Below are positions 29,853 to 41,909 of a stretch of 64,000 nucleotides of DNA, one piece after another. The position numbers and the translations under genes were made by a program. The notes under the pieces are model-generated. The model did not search any database, was not told the DNA's origin, and worked only from the letters and a program-made list of their open reading frames with translations. The stretch lies in the NCBI RefSeq assembly GCF_022669015.1, contig NZ_JAKKSL010000003.1:310001-374000 (forward strand). Direction: 5' to 3'. Position 1 is the stretch's first letter, and every line of letters starts with the position of its first letter. The stretch comes from Colwellia maritima (lineage in GTDB: Bacteria > Pseudomonadota > Gammaproteobacteria > Enterobacterales > Alteromonadaceae).

Positions 29853-32062
29853 GTGTCTGATCAATTTGTACAAGTAGCTGTGCCCGTGCCTATGCGGCAG
29901 TTATTTACTTACCAAGTCCCCACAGAAATGCAACACCCCTCTATAAAAATTGGTGAGCGCGTTGCGGTTTCATTTGGCGCTAGAAAAGTCATTGCAATTG
30001 TTATGGTTATTGATAACCATTGCACTATCACATCAAAAATAAAACCAATTTCACAGCGCCTGAATGACAGTTTTCATTTAAGTGATTCTTTAGTTAATTA
30101 TTTAAGATTGTGTGCTGACTATTACCATCACCCTATCGGGGATGTATTGCAACAAGCTTTACCTAAATTATTAAGGCAAGTAAAAAAAGTAGACTTAAAG
30201 CCACCGATGGTTTGGCGTAATGAAGATAATTTACAAGACGCACAACTTAAGAGCTTGACTCAAATTCAAGCAAAAGCACCAAAACAATTTGCCTTGTATC
30301 AATTAATTGTGAAGCATTCTGGTGTAAGTTGGGCTGAATTACGCACCCTAGGTTACAGCAAAGCACAATTAAATGCGCTAGTTGCTAAAAAGCTAATAAA
30401 AGAAGTTAAGCACACGCCTTTGCCCTTCTCATGGCAAATTGAGATGTTAACTCAAGAAAATAAGCAAGTATTATCGACCGAGCAAGCTCTTATTGTAGCG
30501 ACGATAAATCAATCTCTCGATCTTTTTTCTTGTCACTTAGTTGATGGCGTAACCGGCAGTGGTAAAACGGAAGTCTACCTTCAAGCGATGGAAAATGTTT
30601 TAGCAAATAGTCAACAAGTGTTGGTGATTGTCCCTGAAATTGGATTAACGCCACAAACATTGTTACGTTTTGAACAACGCTTTAGTGTGCCTATTTGTTT
30701 GCATCATTCAAACCTTAATGATACTGAACGGCTAGATACTTGGCTAAATGCGCAACAAGGCAGTGCTGCCATTATTATTGGCACACGCTCTGCCATTTTT
30801 TCACCACTACATAAACTCGGTATGATTATCGTCGATGAAGAACACGATAGCTCATTAAAACAACAGGACAGTTTTCGTTATCATGGGCGAGATATCGCCA
30901 TTTTACGTGCTAGACAACTCAATATACCTATTATTTTAGGTAGTGCTACGCCAAGTTTTGAATCACTACAAAATGCCTTGTCAGGCAAGTATCAATATCA
31001 CCAGTTACGTCAGCGAGCAGGCGCCAGTAGTAAAGCCAAAATTGCATTAATTGATATTGCTAAGCAACAAATGGAGTTCGGTTTATCTGGCACGTTAAAA
31101 CATGAAATAAAACAAACACTCGCGCGAGGCGAGCAAGCACTCATTTTTTTAAATCGTCGAGGCTACGCACCCGCAATAAATTGTCAAGAATGCCATTGGC
31201 TTTGTGATTGTCAGCGTTGTGATAAGCCCTATACTTTTCACCAAAAGCAACAGTTATTAATTTGTCACCATTGTGGTAGCCAAAAGCGAATACCCAAACA
31301 ATGTCCTTGCTGTGGCAGTGTCCGTATTGCGCCAGTGGGGCAAGGTACAGAACAACTTGAACAACGTATTAGTGAAATATTTCCTGACGTGAGTGTTGTC
31401 AGAATAGACCGTGATAGCACACGTAAGAAAGGCGAACTCACTAAACTATTACAAGAAATAACCGCGAAAAAACATCAACTACTCATTGGTACGCAAATGC
31501 TCGCCAAAGGTCATCATTTTCCTGATGTTACCTTAGTTGCTGTGCTCGATGGTGATGGTGCCTTATTTAGTTTTGATTTTCGTGCCAGTGAACAAATGGC
31601 ACAACTTCTGATACAAGTAGCGGGTCGGGTGGACGTGCAAGTAAGCCGGGTAAAGTGTTAGTACAAACCAATTACCCCGATCATCCACTATTACAAGACT
31701 TGGTACATAACGGTTATCAACATTTCGCTAAACAAGCCCTAGTTGAACGAAAGCAAGCACGATTACCGCCATTTAGTTACCAAGCTCTATTTCGCGCAGA
31801 GGCAAATTACCCGAGTTATCCTGAAAAATTCCTGCGGTCGTTGGCTGAAATTACGTTAGAAAACTGCCAATACGCCGGTCCTATCCCTGCTGCTATGGAG
31901 AAAAAAGCAGGTAAGTTTCGATACCATTTAATTTTACAAGCCACCTCAAGAAAGTCGCTACACCTTGCAATAGCTCAATTACTTACCGCTATCCCCCAAA
32001 ATGAATGGTTGAGTAAAGTACGTTGGAGTCTTGATATTGATCCCATTGATTTAAACTGGTAA
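29853..32062 (+). CDS. priA: Primosomal helicase PriA, with one frameshift
   Basis: Replication-restart 3'-5' helicase. GTG start. Order: N-terminal DNA-binding domain, Walker A GVTGSGKTEVY, DEEH box, zinc cysteines (CQECHWLCDCQRC, CHHCG, CPCCG) and motif VI. At 31621-31634 the expected QVAGRAGRASKPGKVLVQT loses one base: the first frame ends QVAGRVDVQ, the other resumes GRASKPGKV. Adding one base gives 736 residues, the family norm. This gene matters for replication restart, so a genuine break inside the helicase motif is unlikely. Confidence 0.95.
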
Positions 32063-32173
32063 TTTAATACATTTTAAATCAATGCCATACTAAAAGGTAT
32101 TCTGTATGTACTTGTAATTAGAAATGACTTAAGTATAGAATACCTAACATTCTTCGTTATTTCCCTGTAGTTC

Positions 32174-32735
32174 ATGTCAAACCAAGATTACGTTTCTCGA
32201 ACGCCCCCAAAAAAGAAAAAAAGTAGCCCATACAAAAAAAATGTGGCGGCACCAACTCGAACATTAACAATAAAAACCAAGCTAATTGGTTTACTTGCAA
32301 TTATACTAATTGCGGGTTTTTCATATAGTTTATGGTTTTTAAAAACTGACACTTCGACTAAAGATCCTATTCAAGTTCAAGAAGAATCATCCGCCGAAAA
32401 AGAACAAAATCTACCTGAGCCACCAAAAGAAAAATGGACTTACGTTGAAAATTTAAAAACGAAAAATGTTGAAGTGGGCCAATATGAAGTAAAACAAAAT
32501 GGTCCCTATAAAATGCAATGTGGATCGTTCAAAACCCGAGCCCAAGCTGAATCACTTAAAGCAAAAATGGCTTTTCTTTGGTGTTGAAAGCCTAATTCAA
32601 ACGGCTCAAGGTAAAAACAACATTTGGTATAAAGTTGTATTAGGACCCTACGAACGAAAACGTGCCGCGGAAAAAGACAAGCACAAACTACGAAATAACA
32701 AGATTAACGGTTGTCAAATTTGGCTGTGGAAATAA
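32174..32735 (+). CDS. ftsN: FtsN-like cell-division protein with SPOR domain, with one frameshift
   Basis: Division-activating bitopic membrane protein. The cytoplasmic start MSNQDYVSRTPPKKKK resembles FtsN (conserved DYVxR), followed by a membrane helix (LIGLLAIILIAGFSYSLWFL), a Pro/Glu-rich linker and a C-terminal SPOR domain (YKMQCGSFKTRAQAESLKAK, WYKVVLGPY). One extra T in the run at 32572-32575 splits the SPOR domain between KAKMAF and FGVESLIQT. Location between priA and hslVU matches the FtsN locus. Rejoined length is 186 residues. Confidence 0.85.
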
Positions 32736-32830
32736 GCGCTATTTTCTCATAAAACCAACACAAGCCAAATAGTTAAATTATTACCTGCTTAACATAACAC
32801 CACCTAATCAGTTCCGTGAAAACTCCCCTG

Positions 32831-32859
32831 TTAGCCATTAATACACTGTTAATGGCTAA
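32831..32859. repeat. Short palindromic repeat, copy B
   Basis: Arms TTAGCCATTAA and TTAATGGCTAA around a 7-base loop, 23 central bases nearly identical to the reverse complement of 14211-14239. It lies between ftsN and hslV and may also end the ftsN transcript. Confidence 0.7.
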
Positions 32860-33028
32860 ATAAAAAACTACGCTGTAAGAATAATCACCCAACACTTTAA
32901 ATCGAGTACAGCATTAAAACAGACATTTATTTAATAGAATGAGGATAAAATTAATTCTATCCTTGAAAAGTCATTAATAACCCCAACTTTATCTACAACA
33001 AAATGTAATTATTGAGATTGGAGTTAAT

Positions 33029-33546
33029 GTGACAACTATCGTTTCAGTTAGACGCAACGGCAAAGTTGCTATTGGTGGTGATGGTCAAGTATCACTGGGT
33101 AATACCGTTATGAAAGGTAACGCCAAAAAAGTACGCCGCTTATACAATAATAAGGTGCTAGCAGGTTTTTTGGCGGTACCGCTGACGCATTTACCTTATT
33201 TGAGCGCTTTGAAAGCAAACTTGAACAACACCAAGGGCATTTAACCAAAGCGGCAGTAGAGCTAGCAAAAGATTGGCGTAGTGATCGAGCCTTACGAAAG
33301 CTTGAAGCCTTACTAGCTGTTGCTGATGAAACCGCATCCTTAATCATTACAGGTAATGGCGATGTTGTTCAGCCTGAGAATGATTTAATTGCCATAGGTA
33401 GTGGTGGAAATTTTGCTCAGTCAGCCGCAACAGCCCTTTTGGAAAATACCGATTTAAGTGCTAGAGAGATAGTTGAAAAATCGTTGACTATCGCCGGTAA
33501 TATTTGTGTATTTACTAATCACTCTCAAACGATAGATGAATTATAA
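33029..33546 (+). CDS. hslV: ATP-dependent protease subunit HslV, with one frameshift
   Basis: Threonine peptidase of the HslUV protease. GTG start gives [12 protein letters not shown], with the catalytic Thr2. The frame breaks at 33164-33175: VLAGF is followed in the other frame by [14 protein letters not shown] as in all HslV. One missing base in the TTTTTTGGC stretch explains it. Rejoined, the protein has 172 residues and ends [12 protein letters not shown]. The preceding TTGGAG ribosome site supports the GTG start. Operon with hslU, 89 bp downstream. Confidence 0.95.
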
Positions 33547-33635
33547 GTATTACGCTTGATCACTATTTTACGCATTATGTTTTGAATAAAGACTATTGTC
33601 TTGTAGAAAAATCAAAACGATACGAGGAATAAACT

Positions 33636-34979
33636 ATGTCAGATATGACTCCCCGCGAAATTGTTCATGAATTAGATAGCCATATTATTGGCCAAAGCGA
33701 TGCTAAACGTGCCGTTGCTATCGCCTTGCGAAACCGATGGCGCCGTATGCAACTAAATGAAGCGTTGCGTAATGAAGTGACACCAAAAAATATTTTAATG
33801 ATAGGTCCAACTGGGGTTGGTAAAACTGAAATTGCGCGCCGCTTAGCAAAATTAGCCAAGGCACCTTTTATTAAAGTTGAAGCCACAAAATTTACCGAAG
33901 TTGGCTATGTAGGCAAAGAAGTAGAAACTATTATTCGTGACCTTGCCGATATGGCAATAAAAATGGTTAAGGAAGATGAAATTGGCCGTGTGCAACACCT
34001 AGCCGAAGAAGCTGCCGAAGAACGTATTTTAGATGTATTACTACCGCCGGCAAGAGATAGTTTTGGTAATGTAGAAAAAAAAGAAAGTGATAGTGAAAGT
34101 AGCAGTACACGTCAAGTGTTTCGTAAAAAGCTACGTGAAGGTAAATTAGACGATAAAGAAATTGAACTTGACTTAGCTGCACCACAACTCGGTGTTGAAA
34201 TCATGGCTCCTCCGGGTATGGAAGATATGACTTCTCAGCTACAAAGCATGTTTCAGAACATGTCGAGTGATAAAACCAAAAAACGCAAACTAACTATTAA
34301 AGAGGCTTTTAAAGCACTTAAAGAAGAAGAAGCAGCGAAAATCGTCAACCACGATGACATTAAAGAAAAAGCTATTTATGCCGTAGAACAAAATGGTATT
34401 GTGTTTATTGATGAAATAGACAAAATTTGTAAACGTGCTGATAGTAACAGCGGTGGCGATGTATCACGTGAAGGCGTACAACGTGATTTATTACCCTTAA
34501 TTGAAGGCTCCACCGTTAGTACCAAGCATGGCATGATAAAGACCGATCATATCCTTTTTGTTGCTTCTGGCGCATTTCAAATGGCGAAACCATCCGATTT
34601 AATTCCTGAATTACAAGGTCGATTACCTATTCGGGTTGAGTTAAAAGCATTAACAACAGAAGATTTTGTAAGAATATTAACGGAACCTTTTGCTTCCCTA
34701 ACCGAACAATATATTGCATTACTTGCAACAGAGGGCGTTGATGTTGAGTTTAGCGACGATGGCATTCAAGCGATTGCTAATGCAGCTTGGCAGGTAAATG
34801 AAACAACAGAGAACATAGGTGCACGCCGTTTACATACCATGATGGAAAGGCTCACAGAAGATTTATCTTTTCATGCTGACAAACGTCTTGGCGAGAAAGT
34901 GGTGATTGATAAAGCTTATGTTGATCAAACCTTAGATGAAGTAGTTAAAAACGAAGATTTAAGTCGTTTTATTCTTTAA
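33636..34979 (+). CDS. hslU: ATP-dependent protease ATPase subunit HslU
   Basis: AAA+ unfoldase of HslUV. 447 residues; start [20 protein letters not shown], Walker [16 protein letters not shown], Walker [13 protein letters not shown]-domain insertion, [11 protein letters not shown] sensor II and the C-terminal DLSRFIL that docks into HslV. Intact frame. Confidence 0.98.
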   Translation: MSDMTPREIVHELDSHIIGQSDAKRAVAIALRNRWRRMQLNEALRNEVTPKNILMIGPTGVGKTEIARRLAKLAKAPFIKVEATKFTEVGYVGKEVETIIRDLADMAIKMVKEDEIGRVQHLAEEAAEERILDVLLPPARDSFGNVEKKESDSESSSTRQVFRKKLREGKLDDKEIELDLAAPQLGVEIMAPPGMEDMTSQLQSMFQNMSSDKTKKRKLTIKEAFKALKEEEAAKIVNHDDIKEKAIYAVEQNGIVFIDEIDKICKRADSNSGGDVSREGVQRDLLPLIEGSTVSTKHGMIKTDHILFVASGAFQMAKPSDLIPELQGRLPIRVELKALTTEDFVRILTEPFASLTEQYIALLATEGVDVEFSDDGIQAIANAAWQVNETTENIGARRLHTMMERLTEDLSFHADKRLGEKVVIDKAYVDQTLDEVVKNEDLSRFIL

Positions 34980-35001
34980 TAATTAAGTTTTACAGGCAGT
35001 T

Positions 35002-35361
35002 ATGCGTATTAAACAGTTTACGATCAATACCAATAAAAAAAGTATCACTATACATTTCGTTCATGGTGATACTGCCTGTTTAGATTTTGAGTATTTGCGC
35101 GTTTTTAGTCCTAACCAACAGAAATCTACAAAACAACAAACCTTAGTGACAAATAAAAAAGTCGTGCTACTTCTCTCGATAGAGAATGTTGGGAAACACG
35201 GCTTTCGCTTTGTTTTTGATGATCAACACAGCGCTATATATACCACAGAGTACCTTAACCTGCTAATCACGGAGTATGAGCAACGTTGGCAGCATTATTT
35301 AGCAGAAATAAAAAATTCAGGTCATTCTAGAGAAGCAATGATCGACATAACACAGCTGTAG
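35002..35361 (+). CDS. DUF971 domain protein
   Basis: 119 residues consisting of one DUF971 (gamma-butyrobetaine hydroxylase N-terminal-like) domain: FVHGDTACLDFEYLRVFSP, SIENVGKHGFRFVFDDQHSAIYT and YLNLLITEYEQRW. DUF971 proteins often sit beside hslVU in Alteromonadales. It lies 22 bp after hslU, so cotranscription is likely. The zinc ligands known in hydroxylase N-domains are not evident; function unknown. Confidence 0.85.
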   Translation: MRIKQFTINTNKKSITIHFVHGDTACLDFEYLRVFSPNQQKSTKQQTLVTNKKVVLLLSIENVGKHGFRFVFDDQHSAIYTTEYLNLLITEYEQRWQHYLAEIKNSGHSREAMIDITQL

Positions 35362-35394
35362 TCCCCTTTTCCATCCATACTAATAACGCTAAAT

Positions 35395-37436
35395 TTATGA
35401 TTGCTCCTGTTCTTTAGCGGGTGATTTGACGCCAGGTGATTTTCTCGTTAAATAAGTAATCAGTTTCTCTTCTGGTAATGGCTTATCAATAAAATAGCCT
35501 TGCACTGCATCACAGCCTAAATTACGCAGGACATTAAGCTGATCTTTATTCTCTACACCTTCAGCAAGCACACGTTTTCCCAATCCTTGTGAAAGATTAA
35601 TCATCGATTTAACGATAGTTAAATCTGAATCATTCGTCGCAACTTCTGCAATAAAGCTACGATCAATTTTAATCGTATCTATCGGTAACTTTCGTAAGTA
35701 AGCCAATGAAGAATACCCGGTACCAAAGTCATCAATCGACACTTTGATCCCCATATTCTGTAGTGCGGAGATAGTATTCATGGCTGCTGTAATATCTGTC
35801 ATCACAACATTTTCTGTTATCTCCAACTCTAAATATTTGGGCGAAAGCTTTTTCTCTAATAATATCGCTTGAATATTACTGACCAACTTTGGATCTTGGA
35901 ACTCTACCGCTGTTATATTGACAGCGATAGCAATACGACGTTTAAATTGTTGATACCATCGAGCATTAGCACTACAAGCCTTGTTTAAAATATAATTATC
36001 AAACTCGCTGTTCATGTATAATGCTTCAATATCTTTCAGAAAACTGGCAGGTTGCAATAAGCCTTTTTCTGGATGCTGCCAACGCACTAACGCCTCAACG
36101 CCTTCTAACCGGTTAGTGATCAAATTTAACTGAGGTTGATAGTAAAGAACAAATTCGTCATTGAGAATAGCTGCTTTGAGCTCTTTTTCTTTAAGTACTA
36201 ACCGCCTCCCTTCAGCTTGCATACCTGATTCAAAAGCAATTGTAGCTATATTATTGGTTTCAGCGTGATGCAAAGCAAGATTAGCATTTTGAAGTAAATC
36301 TTCAGCGTTATCACCATTATCAGGATAAGTACAATACCCAACACTCGCTTGAATATTTACCTCTTGATGTTCATCAGTATAAGGGTGACTAATGAGCTGA
36401 TGCAAATGCTCAGCTATTTTATTTAATGAGACACTTTCATTAAATTCCACTACGAACATAAATGAATCACCACTAAGACGCCCTACGGCTTGAGGTAGTA
36501 ACATACTATTGTTTAAGCGGTTTGCTATCTCACCTAGAATAAAATCCCCGGTTTTCAAACCATAGGTATCGTTAATAAATTTAAACTGCTTTATGTCGAG
36601 CAAAAATATGGCTAACTGATTAGTTTTTTCTTCAGCAATAATAATAGATTCTGATAACTTCTCCATTACTTGCCCGCGATTTAGAGCACCAGTTAACGAA
36701 TCATGTTTACCTAGATATTGAGCCCGACTAATAGCATTGACAGCCATATTCCGCTCTGTACCCTGCATCCAAAGTAATAATATGAAGCCTAAAATAATAT
36801 AGGCACCCACATCAAAATATAATAATAATAACTCAATTTGATTAAACCATGACTCAGTTATACCAATCAGAGTAATAAACAAATTAAATAAATGACGAAC
36901 ACCTAAAACAAGAAAAAAACGAGTAGAAAGTTACTAGAAAAGTGCGCACTTTTATCAACAAAAAGATAAAAACTAGTAAGAAGCAAACAGCTTGCGAAAA
37001 TAAGGTTTTGCAAGCTAACTTTAAGATAAAAACGGTTAAATATATTATTTTCTTCGAAAAAATACAGTGTCGCAACACTCAAACCAATAAAAACAGCTAA
37101 ACCAACCACAGTAAAAAAAAGGCGTTTTGTCAGTTTAATTCTCTTTTTAATACTATAAAGACCAAGCAATAAAAATGTTAAAAATAAATACAATCCTACT
37201 TGCTGTATTTGTTCATATAATAATTGAAGATAATAACCTGTTTTATGAGTTTCAGCGTAGCCTAACATAGCGTAACTGGCATAATAACAACTTAAAGAAA
37301 TTAAACCATACAGCCAATATTTCATATATTCACGATGAAAAGATCGGAAATAGGTGAAGAAGATAAACGCCAAAAGTGCGAAAATTATTGCTTGAGTGGC
37401 ATATAATAAGGCTAATGAATTTAGCTGTACAAACAT
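35395..37436 (-). CDS. Membrane GGDEF-EAL protein, likely c-di-GMP phosphodiesterase, with one frameshift
   Basis: N-terminal polytopic domain with about six membrane helices, then a GGDEF domain with degenerate SGDSF in place of GGDEF, then an EAL domain retaining EALVRW, the LEITENVVM glutamate, DDFGTGYSS and IDRSFIAEV. It should therefore hydrolyse c-di-GMP, with the GGDEF part regulatory. A T7 run (36913-36919 on the plus strand as A7) breaks the frame between FLLVFFL and VLGVRHLF; eight T residues restore 680 residues. Start taken at ATG 37436 (MFVQLNSLALLY); an upstream TTG at 37502 is less likely. Confidence 0.88.
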
Positions 37437-37573
37437 TAAATATGTTCTATATTTGGAGATAAATAGTAGACATATTAAAAAGAGTTTTACACTAAAATAC
37501 AAGTCTCTATTTTATTCTCATTACAACACGTTATACTAACTAGTAACTTTTTCTTAAATCAAAGATTATTGTT

Positions 37574-38058
37574 ATGGAATATGACACTTCACAATTATGT
37601 GACACTTATGCAGATTTAGTCGATGTAGTTGACCCAATTTTTAGTAATTATGGTGGTCGGCATTCTTTTGGGGGCAAAGTTGTTACGATAAAATGCTTCG
37701 AAGGCACTGGCTTGATCAAACAAACAATCAAGATGGATGGTAAAAGTAAAGTACTCGTTATTGACGGTGGAGGATCAACTAGGCGAGCACTAATCGATAT
37801 TAATATTGCCGAAACTGCCGCACTTAATGGCGGGAAGGGATCGTTTGTTATGGCAGCGTACGTGACGTTGATGCTATTGAAGAAATCGAAATAGGTATTC
37901 AAGGACTCGTATCGATTCCTGTTGGGGCAAATGATAATGAATTCGGCGAAACTGATGTTGCTATCAATTTTGGCGGAGTCACTATTTTACCTGATGATCA
38001 TATTTACGCTGATAATACAGGCATTATTTTATCACCTGAGCCGTTAGATTTAGAATAA
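37574..38058 (+). CDS. rraA: Ribonuclease E activity regulator RraA, with one frameshift
   Basis: Binds and inhibits RNase [49 protein letters not shown] and a C-terminal [20 protein letters not shown] are RraA hallmarks. The frame fails at 37829-37840 (GGCGGGAAGGG); one missing base, most simply a T giving NGWEGIV, restores 161 residues, exactly the E. coli length. Flanked on both sides by minus-strand EAL genes. Confidence 0.94.
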
Positions 38059-38139
38059 AATACTAAACTGGGTTGTGTCTCTAATACCTTGTTGCTTAGC
38101 GCTGTACCCTAGCATTTCCTCATTAGCATCATACAGAGG

Positions 38140-39823
38140 TTACGATCTGTTAGGCTTAGCTTTTGGGTGCTTGATATACCAATTTTGCAGCCATGGTTCT
38201 ATTTCACTGGGGTTAACCCCTTTATGAATCATTTCACCCTGTATAAGGCTTCCTCCCATCGAAATATAGCTATTCGCAGTCTCACTGTTATCTATATGAG
38301 TACCAATCAAAGGTAGCTTCATGCTATGTGTGAAAGTAATTAAGGCATTGATTATCGCTTTGTCTGCTCTATTATCATCACTGGTGTCTAAATCCTGACA
38401 ATTTATTTTTACTTGATCAATAACCATTTTTCTTAAATAGCGTAAAGATTCATAACTACCAGAAAAATTATCAATGGCAACCGTTATATCAAGTGACTTT
38501 AACTGATCAATGGTATTTTTAGCTCGTTGGCAAGCACAAAGCATGATTTGCTCATCGAGTTCAATCATTAAATATTTGCCTGCAATATTATAGTTTTTCA
38601 TTTGTTGTTCGATATAATCAACAAGATCAGGTTCTAGCAAGTTTTGACTCGAAAGGTTAACAGATACTTGTGAATAAACACCAATTTTATGCAAAGAAAA
38701 TAACGCTTTAAAAGCCTGTTTAAACATTTGTTTTGTTAAACAATAAACATCACCACTGTGTTCTGCTAAATTAATAAAATCGGCTAATTCAAGTACTTTT
38801 CCATCATTAGTATGCCAATTAACTTTTAATTCAAAACCAATAATTGCGTGGTCGTTAATATCCACTTGTGGCTGTAAATACCAATGTAGGTTTTCATCCA
38901 CAATATCTTGCCGCAAGCATTCCATCAAACGCAATTTCTGTTCTGTATAAAAAATGGAGTTATTATCAAAATATTGAATAACTTGACCACTATCAACGCC
39001 TTTCAATAAAGCATCAGTAGCGTGCGATACTATTTCTTCAACACTATTACCATGCTCTTTACTAATGGCTACCCCAAAAGCTAACTCAAAATTTAATGAA
39101 AAACTCTTAAAACTCATCGCATCAGGTACTGCTTTAGCTAATTGATGACATAATTCATCTACAATACTTTTAACCTCATGTTTAGTATTTGATAAATCGA
39201 ACACAACCAAAAAGTCTAAACCATGTAGGCGCGCAATTTTTACTGATGTGGCGTTGTTATCGAAATCAATTAAATTGGGGTTTTCTGAAACACTTTTCTT
39301 TAAACAAAGCGCAAGTTGTAATAACAAAATGTCAGAATTATGACGTCCTAAAATAGTATTAACTTGTTGGAAATTGATCGGTTTAAAAACGATTGCTGCC
39401 AGTTTTGAATCTTTTTTGGTTTTTAATACATGCTCAAATTGTTTTAATGCTTGCGAGGCTATGGGTAGATTTGTTGCAGCATCGCGTGGATAGTTAACAG
39501 ATGTATTTGGAGTTAATAAAATGTCGTTATGCCCTTTAGCCGACTTTGAAAACATCTTCCAAAAAAAAGGCAATAAGAGGGACACTTAGCCCAACTAAGA
39601 ATGGTATTACGCTGATAGAATACAAATTTGAATTTTGCTCAGCCACAACAGAAAAAGGAAACAATAAACCGCTAAGCAATAATAAAGAAGAAAAACGCCC
39701 CCTTGAATATCTTGCCTTAAAGTATGCCTTAGCGATATAACAATTTGGATAAAAAACCGCACTTACACGACTAAAATATTTGAATACAATATCTAAACAA
39801 TTAAAGCCTTTGCAACAATCCAT
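38140..39823 (-). CDS. Membrane-anchored degenerate GGDEF-EAL protein, with one frameshift
   Basis: N-terminus with a signal-like helix (SSLLLLSGLLFPFSVVA) and a second helix, then GGDEF and EAL folds that both lack catalytic motifs: HGLDF replaces GGDEF, GFELKVNW replaces EALxRW, and DNFSGSYESL replaces DDFGTGYS. It is thus a probable c-di-GMP receptor or protein-interaction module rather than an enzyme. An A8 run at 39561-39568 breaks the frame between SVPLIAFF and WKMFSKSAK; seven would restore 560 residues. The exact start is uncertain. Confidence 0.8.
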
Positions 39824-39951
39824 ATTAAACCAACCATTTAATTATTATACCAAGTTGATTAAATTGGTATTAATAGAGTGGATACTATAGCGCTAAAGTT
39901 CCCGTCCATAAAGTAAAAAATAGTGTAAAAAAAGCCTACTTTACATACCTA

Positions 39952-41559
39952 CTATAATTTAAATTTAGCAAGTTGTTCATTCAAACCATTAGCCAATGCA
40001 AGTAAATGCTCGCTAATTTCTTTACCTCTAATGGCATCTGCACTAGATTTTTCAGCCGCATCACTAATATTAACAACATTAATGTTAATTTCATCTGCCG
40101 CTAAGTTTTGTTGTTTAGCCGCGTCTGAAATATGGCAATTTAGTTCATCTAACTCTTTAATTTGTGAGGTGATATCAACTAATAAATTGGCTACATTAGC
40201 GACATCTTCAGCTTTTTCATTAGCTTGTTGACTGGCATCATTCATTGAATCTACAGCACTTTTAGCATCATGCTGTAAAGCGCCGATTGTTGATTGTATT
40301 TGGTCAATCGTTTCTCGTGTTCGTGTTGCCAATGACCGCACTTCATCAGCAACAACAGCAAACCCACGCCCTTGTTCACCTGCTCTAGCAGCCTCTATAG
40401 CGGCGTTCAGTGCCAATAAATTAGTTTGTTCAGCAATGGATGTTATGATGTCTAGTACGCTGCGGACTTCATTAGTTTTATTACTGAGCTCGGTAATCAT
40501 ACTGGTATTATGAATCACTTTATCTCGCAATTCATTGATACCTTTATTTGCTTCTTCTACCAAAGCTAAACCTTGCGAAGCCCGTTCTCTTGCAGACACA
40601 GATTTATCCGCCGCACTTTGCGTATTTTTTTGCACTTCATTTGCAGAAGCATCAAGTTCATTGATAGCAGCGGCAACCGAGTCTGTACCATTTTTTTGTT
40701 CTAATACCGCCGCCCGTGTTAGCGAAGATATTTCATCAACACTTTGTGCTGACAGCGTAAGTTTCTCTGTTGCATCAGAAATCGACACAAAACTTTGCTT
40801 AAATGTTTTCATCATGCCATTCAGTGCTGAACTAACTGCCCCAAGTTCATCATGGTAATGCACTTTGATATCTTTATTTAAATCAAGATTATCTTCTACA
40901 CTCTTAATTGTTTTACGTAATCTGTTTAACCTAAAAAACACTAATTTTTTTAGTGTAAAACTTAGTAAGCCAAAGCTGATAATGGTGATTATAAGTTGTA
41001 ACAATGTGGCATGAGTAATTGAATTAGTGATCGTTTTATTAACAGAAGATAAATCATAAGTAATCTTAACTGCCCCTAGAATTACACCTTTTTCGACTTG
41101 ATGACAGGTCAAACAGTTTGTTCCACGATAATCATCACTTGCTTTGATAGGCATGATAAAACTCATCATCTGCTTGCCATTTTCAGTGAATTTTTCAAAT
41201 GCCTGTGTACCTGATAAACCTTGATGTTCAAAGGTGGATTTTGCACTTTGATCATCATGACCTTTACCAAAAGATTCAGTTAACGCGGGAGATCGAAGTA
41301 TTCGTGCTTCTACAATTTCTTCTTGGCTAACAATTTTATCTTGAATGATTTTTCTATTAGCAACAGTACCAGTCAACATCATAGTATTAACAGAATCAAA
41401 ATAATTTAGCGCTAAGCTTTCCAAGTTTTTCTCAACAAAATACTCGGCTAACTCTCGCTCATCATTATAAAAGAAAAAGATTGTTGTGCTCAAAAAACCA
41501 AACGCAATAACAACAAGAGAAGCATTGATTTTTTTAGCTAAAGACATGTTTTGAAGCAT
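39952..41559 (-). CDS. Methyl-accepting chemotaxis protein with periplasmic c-type haem motif
   Basis: 535 residues. N-terminal membrane helix, a periplasmic domain of about 150 residues with [10 protein letters not shown] (CxxCH haem-c attachment) resembling Tll0287-like/DUF3365 sensor domains, second helix, HAMP, and a long cytoplasmic coiled coil with the conserved tip [20 protein letters not shown] and [13 protein letters not shown]. It should signal redox, oxygen or NO state to CheA. Monocistronic, with a structured 5' leader. Confidence 0.92.
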   Translation of the reverse strand: MLQNMSLAKKINASLVVIAFGFLSTTIFFFYNDERELAEYFVEKNLESLALNYFDSVNTMMLTGTVANRKIIQDKIVSQEEIVEARILRSPALTESFGKGHDDQSAKSTFEHQGLSGTQAFEKFTENGKQMMSFIMPIKASDDYRGTNCLTCHQVEKGVILGAVKITYDLSSVNKTITNSITHATLLQLIITIISFGLLSFTLKKLVFFRLNRLRKTIKSVEDNLDLNKDIKVHYHDELGAVSSALNGMMKTFKQSFVSISDATEKLTLSAQSVDEISSLTRAAVLEQKNGTDSVAAAINELDASANEVQKNTQSAADKSVSARERASQGLALVEEANKGINELRDKVIHNTSMITELSNKTNEVRSVLDIITSIAEQTNLLALNAAIEAARAGEQGRGFAVVADEVRSLATRTRETIDQIQSTIGALQHDAKSAVDSMNDASQQANEKAEDVANVANLLVDITSQIKELDELNCHISDAAKQQNLAADEININVVNISDAAEKSSADAIRGKEISEHLLALANGLNEQLAKFKL

Positions 41560-41586
41560 ATTACATCCTATTAATCGATAATGAGA

Positions 41587-41646
41587 GGATGAAGCTACTG
41601 GCTACATCCCATTCACTGAGCCGTACCTACAGATTGTATTACGGCT
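41587..41646 (-). promoter_or_regulatory. Two stem-loops in the 5' leader of the haem chemoreceptor gene
   Basis: On the minus strand, AGCCGTA...TACGGCT (41619-41646) is followed by GGATGTAGC...GCTTCATCC (41587-41609, one mismatch), 30-90 bases upstream of the start codon. The sequence does not match the conserved bases of known c-di-GMP riboswitches that I can recall. The rest of 41647-41909 is AT-rich with nothing else recognised. Confidence 0.35.
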
Positions 41647-41909
41647 AGTGTAATTTACTAGTTACTATCAAATTGCCCACAATAAAAGGTACTATCAACA
41701 AGTTACTCCGTTTATTATCATAGATGACGTAATCACCTTGAATCATGCCTTAGGCATTTAAAGGGCGCAATACATAATATAATGCTCTCGTTCAAAAAAA
41801 ACAAAAAGCTTACTCTTTATTGATTTATCTCACACTTTATCGTTATTTTTAAAAATAGAATAAACTAACTTTGTGCTATTAATTAGTTGTTTCATTCTCG
41901 GTTTTACCA

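Noticed and set aside
41587..41646. c-di-GMP riboswitch before the chemoreceptor gene
   Set aside because: The conserved purine-rich core and tetraloop/receptor sequences that I know for these classes are not present.
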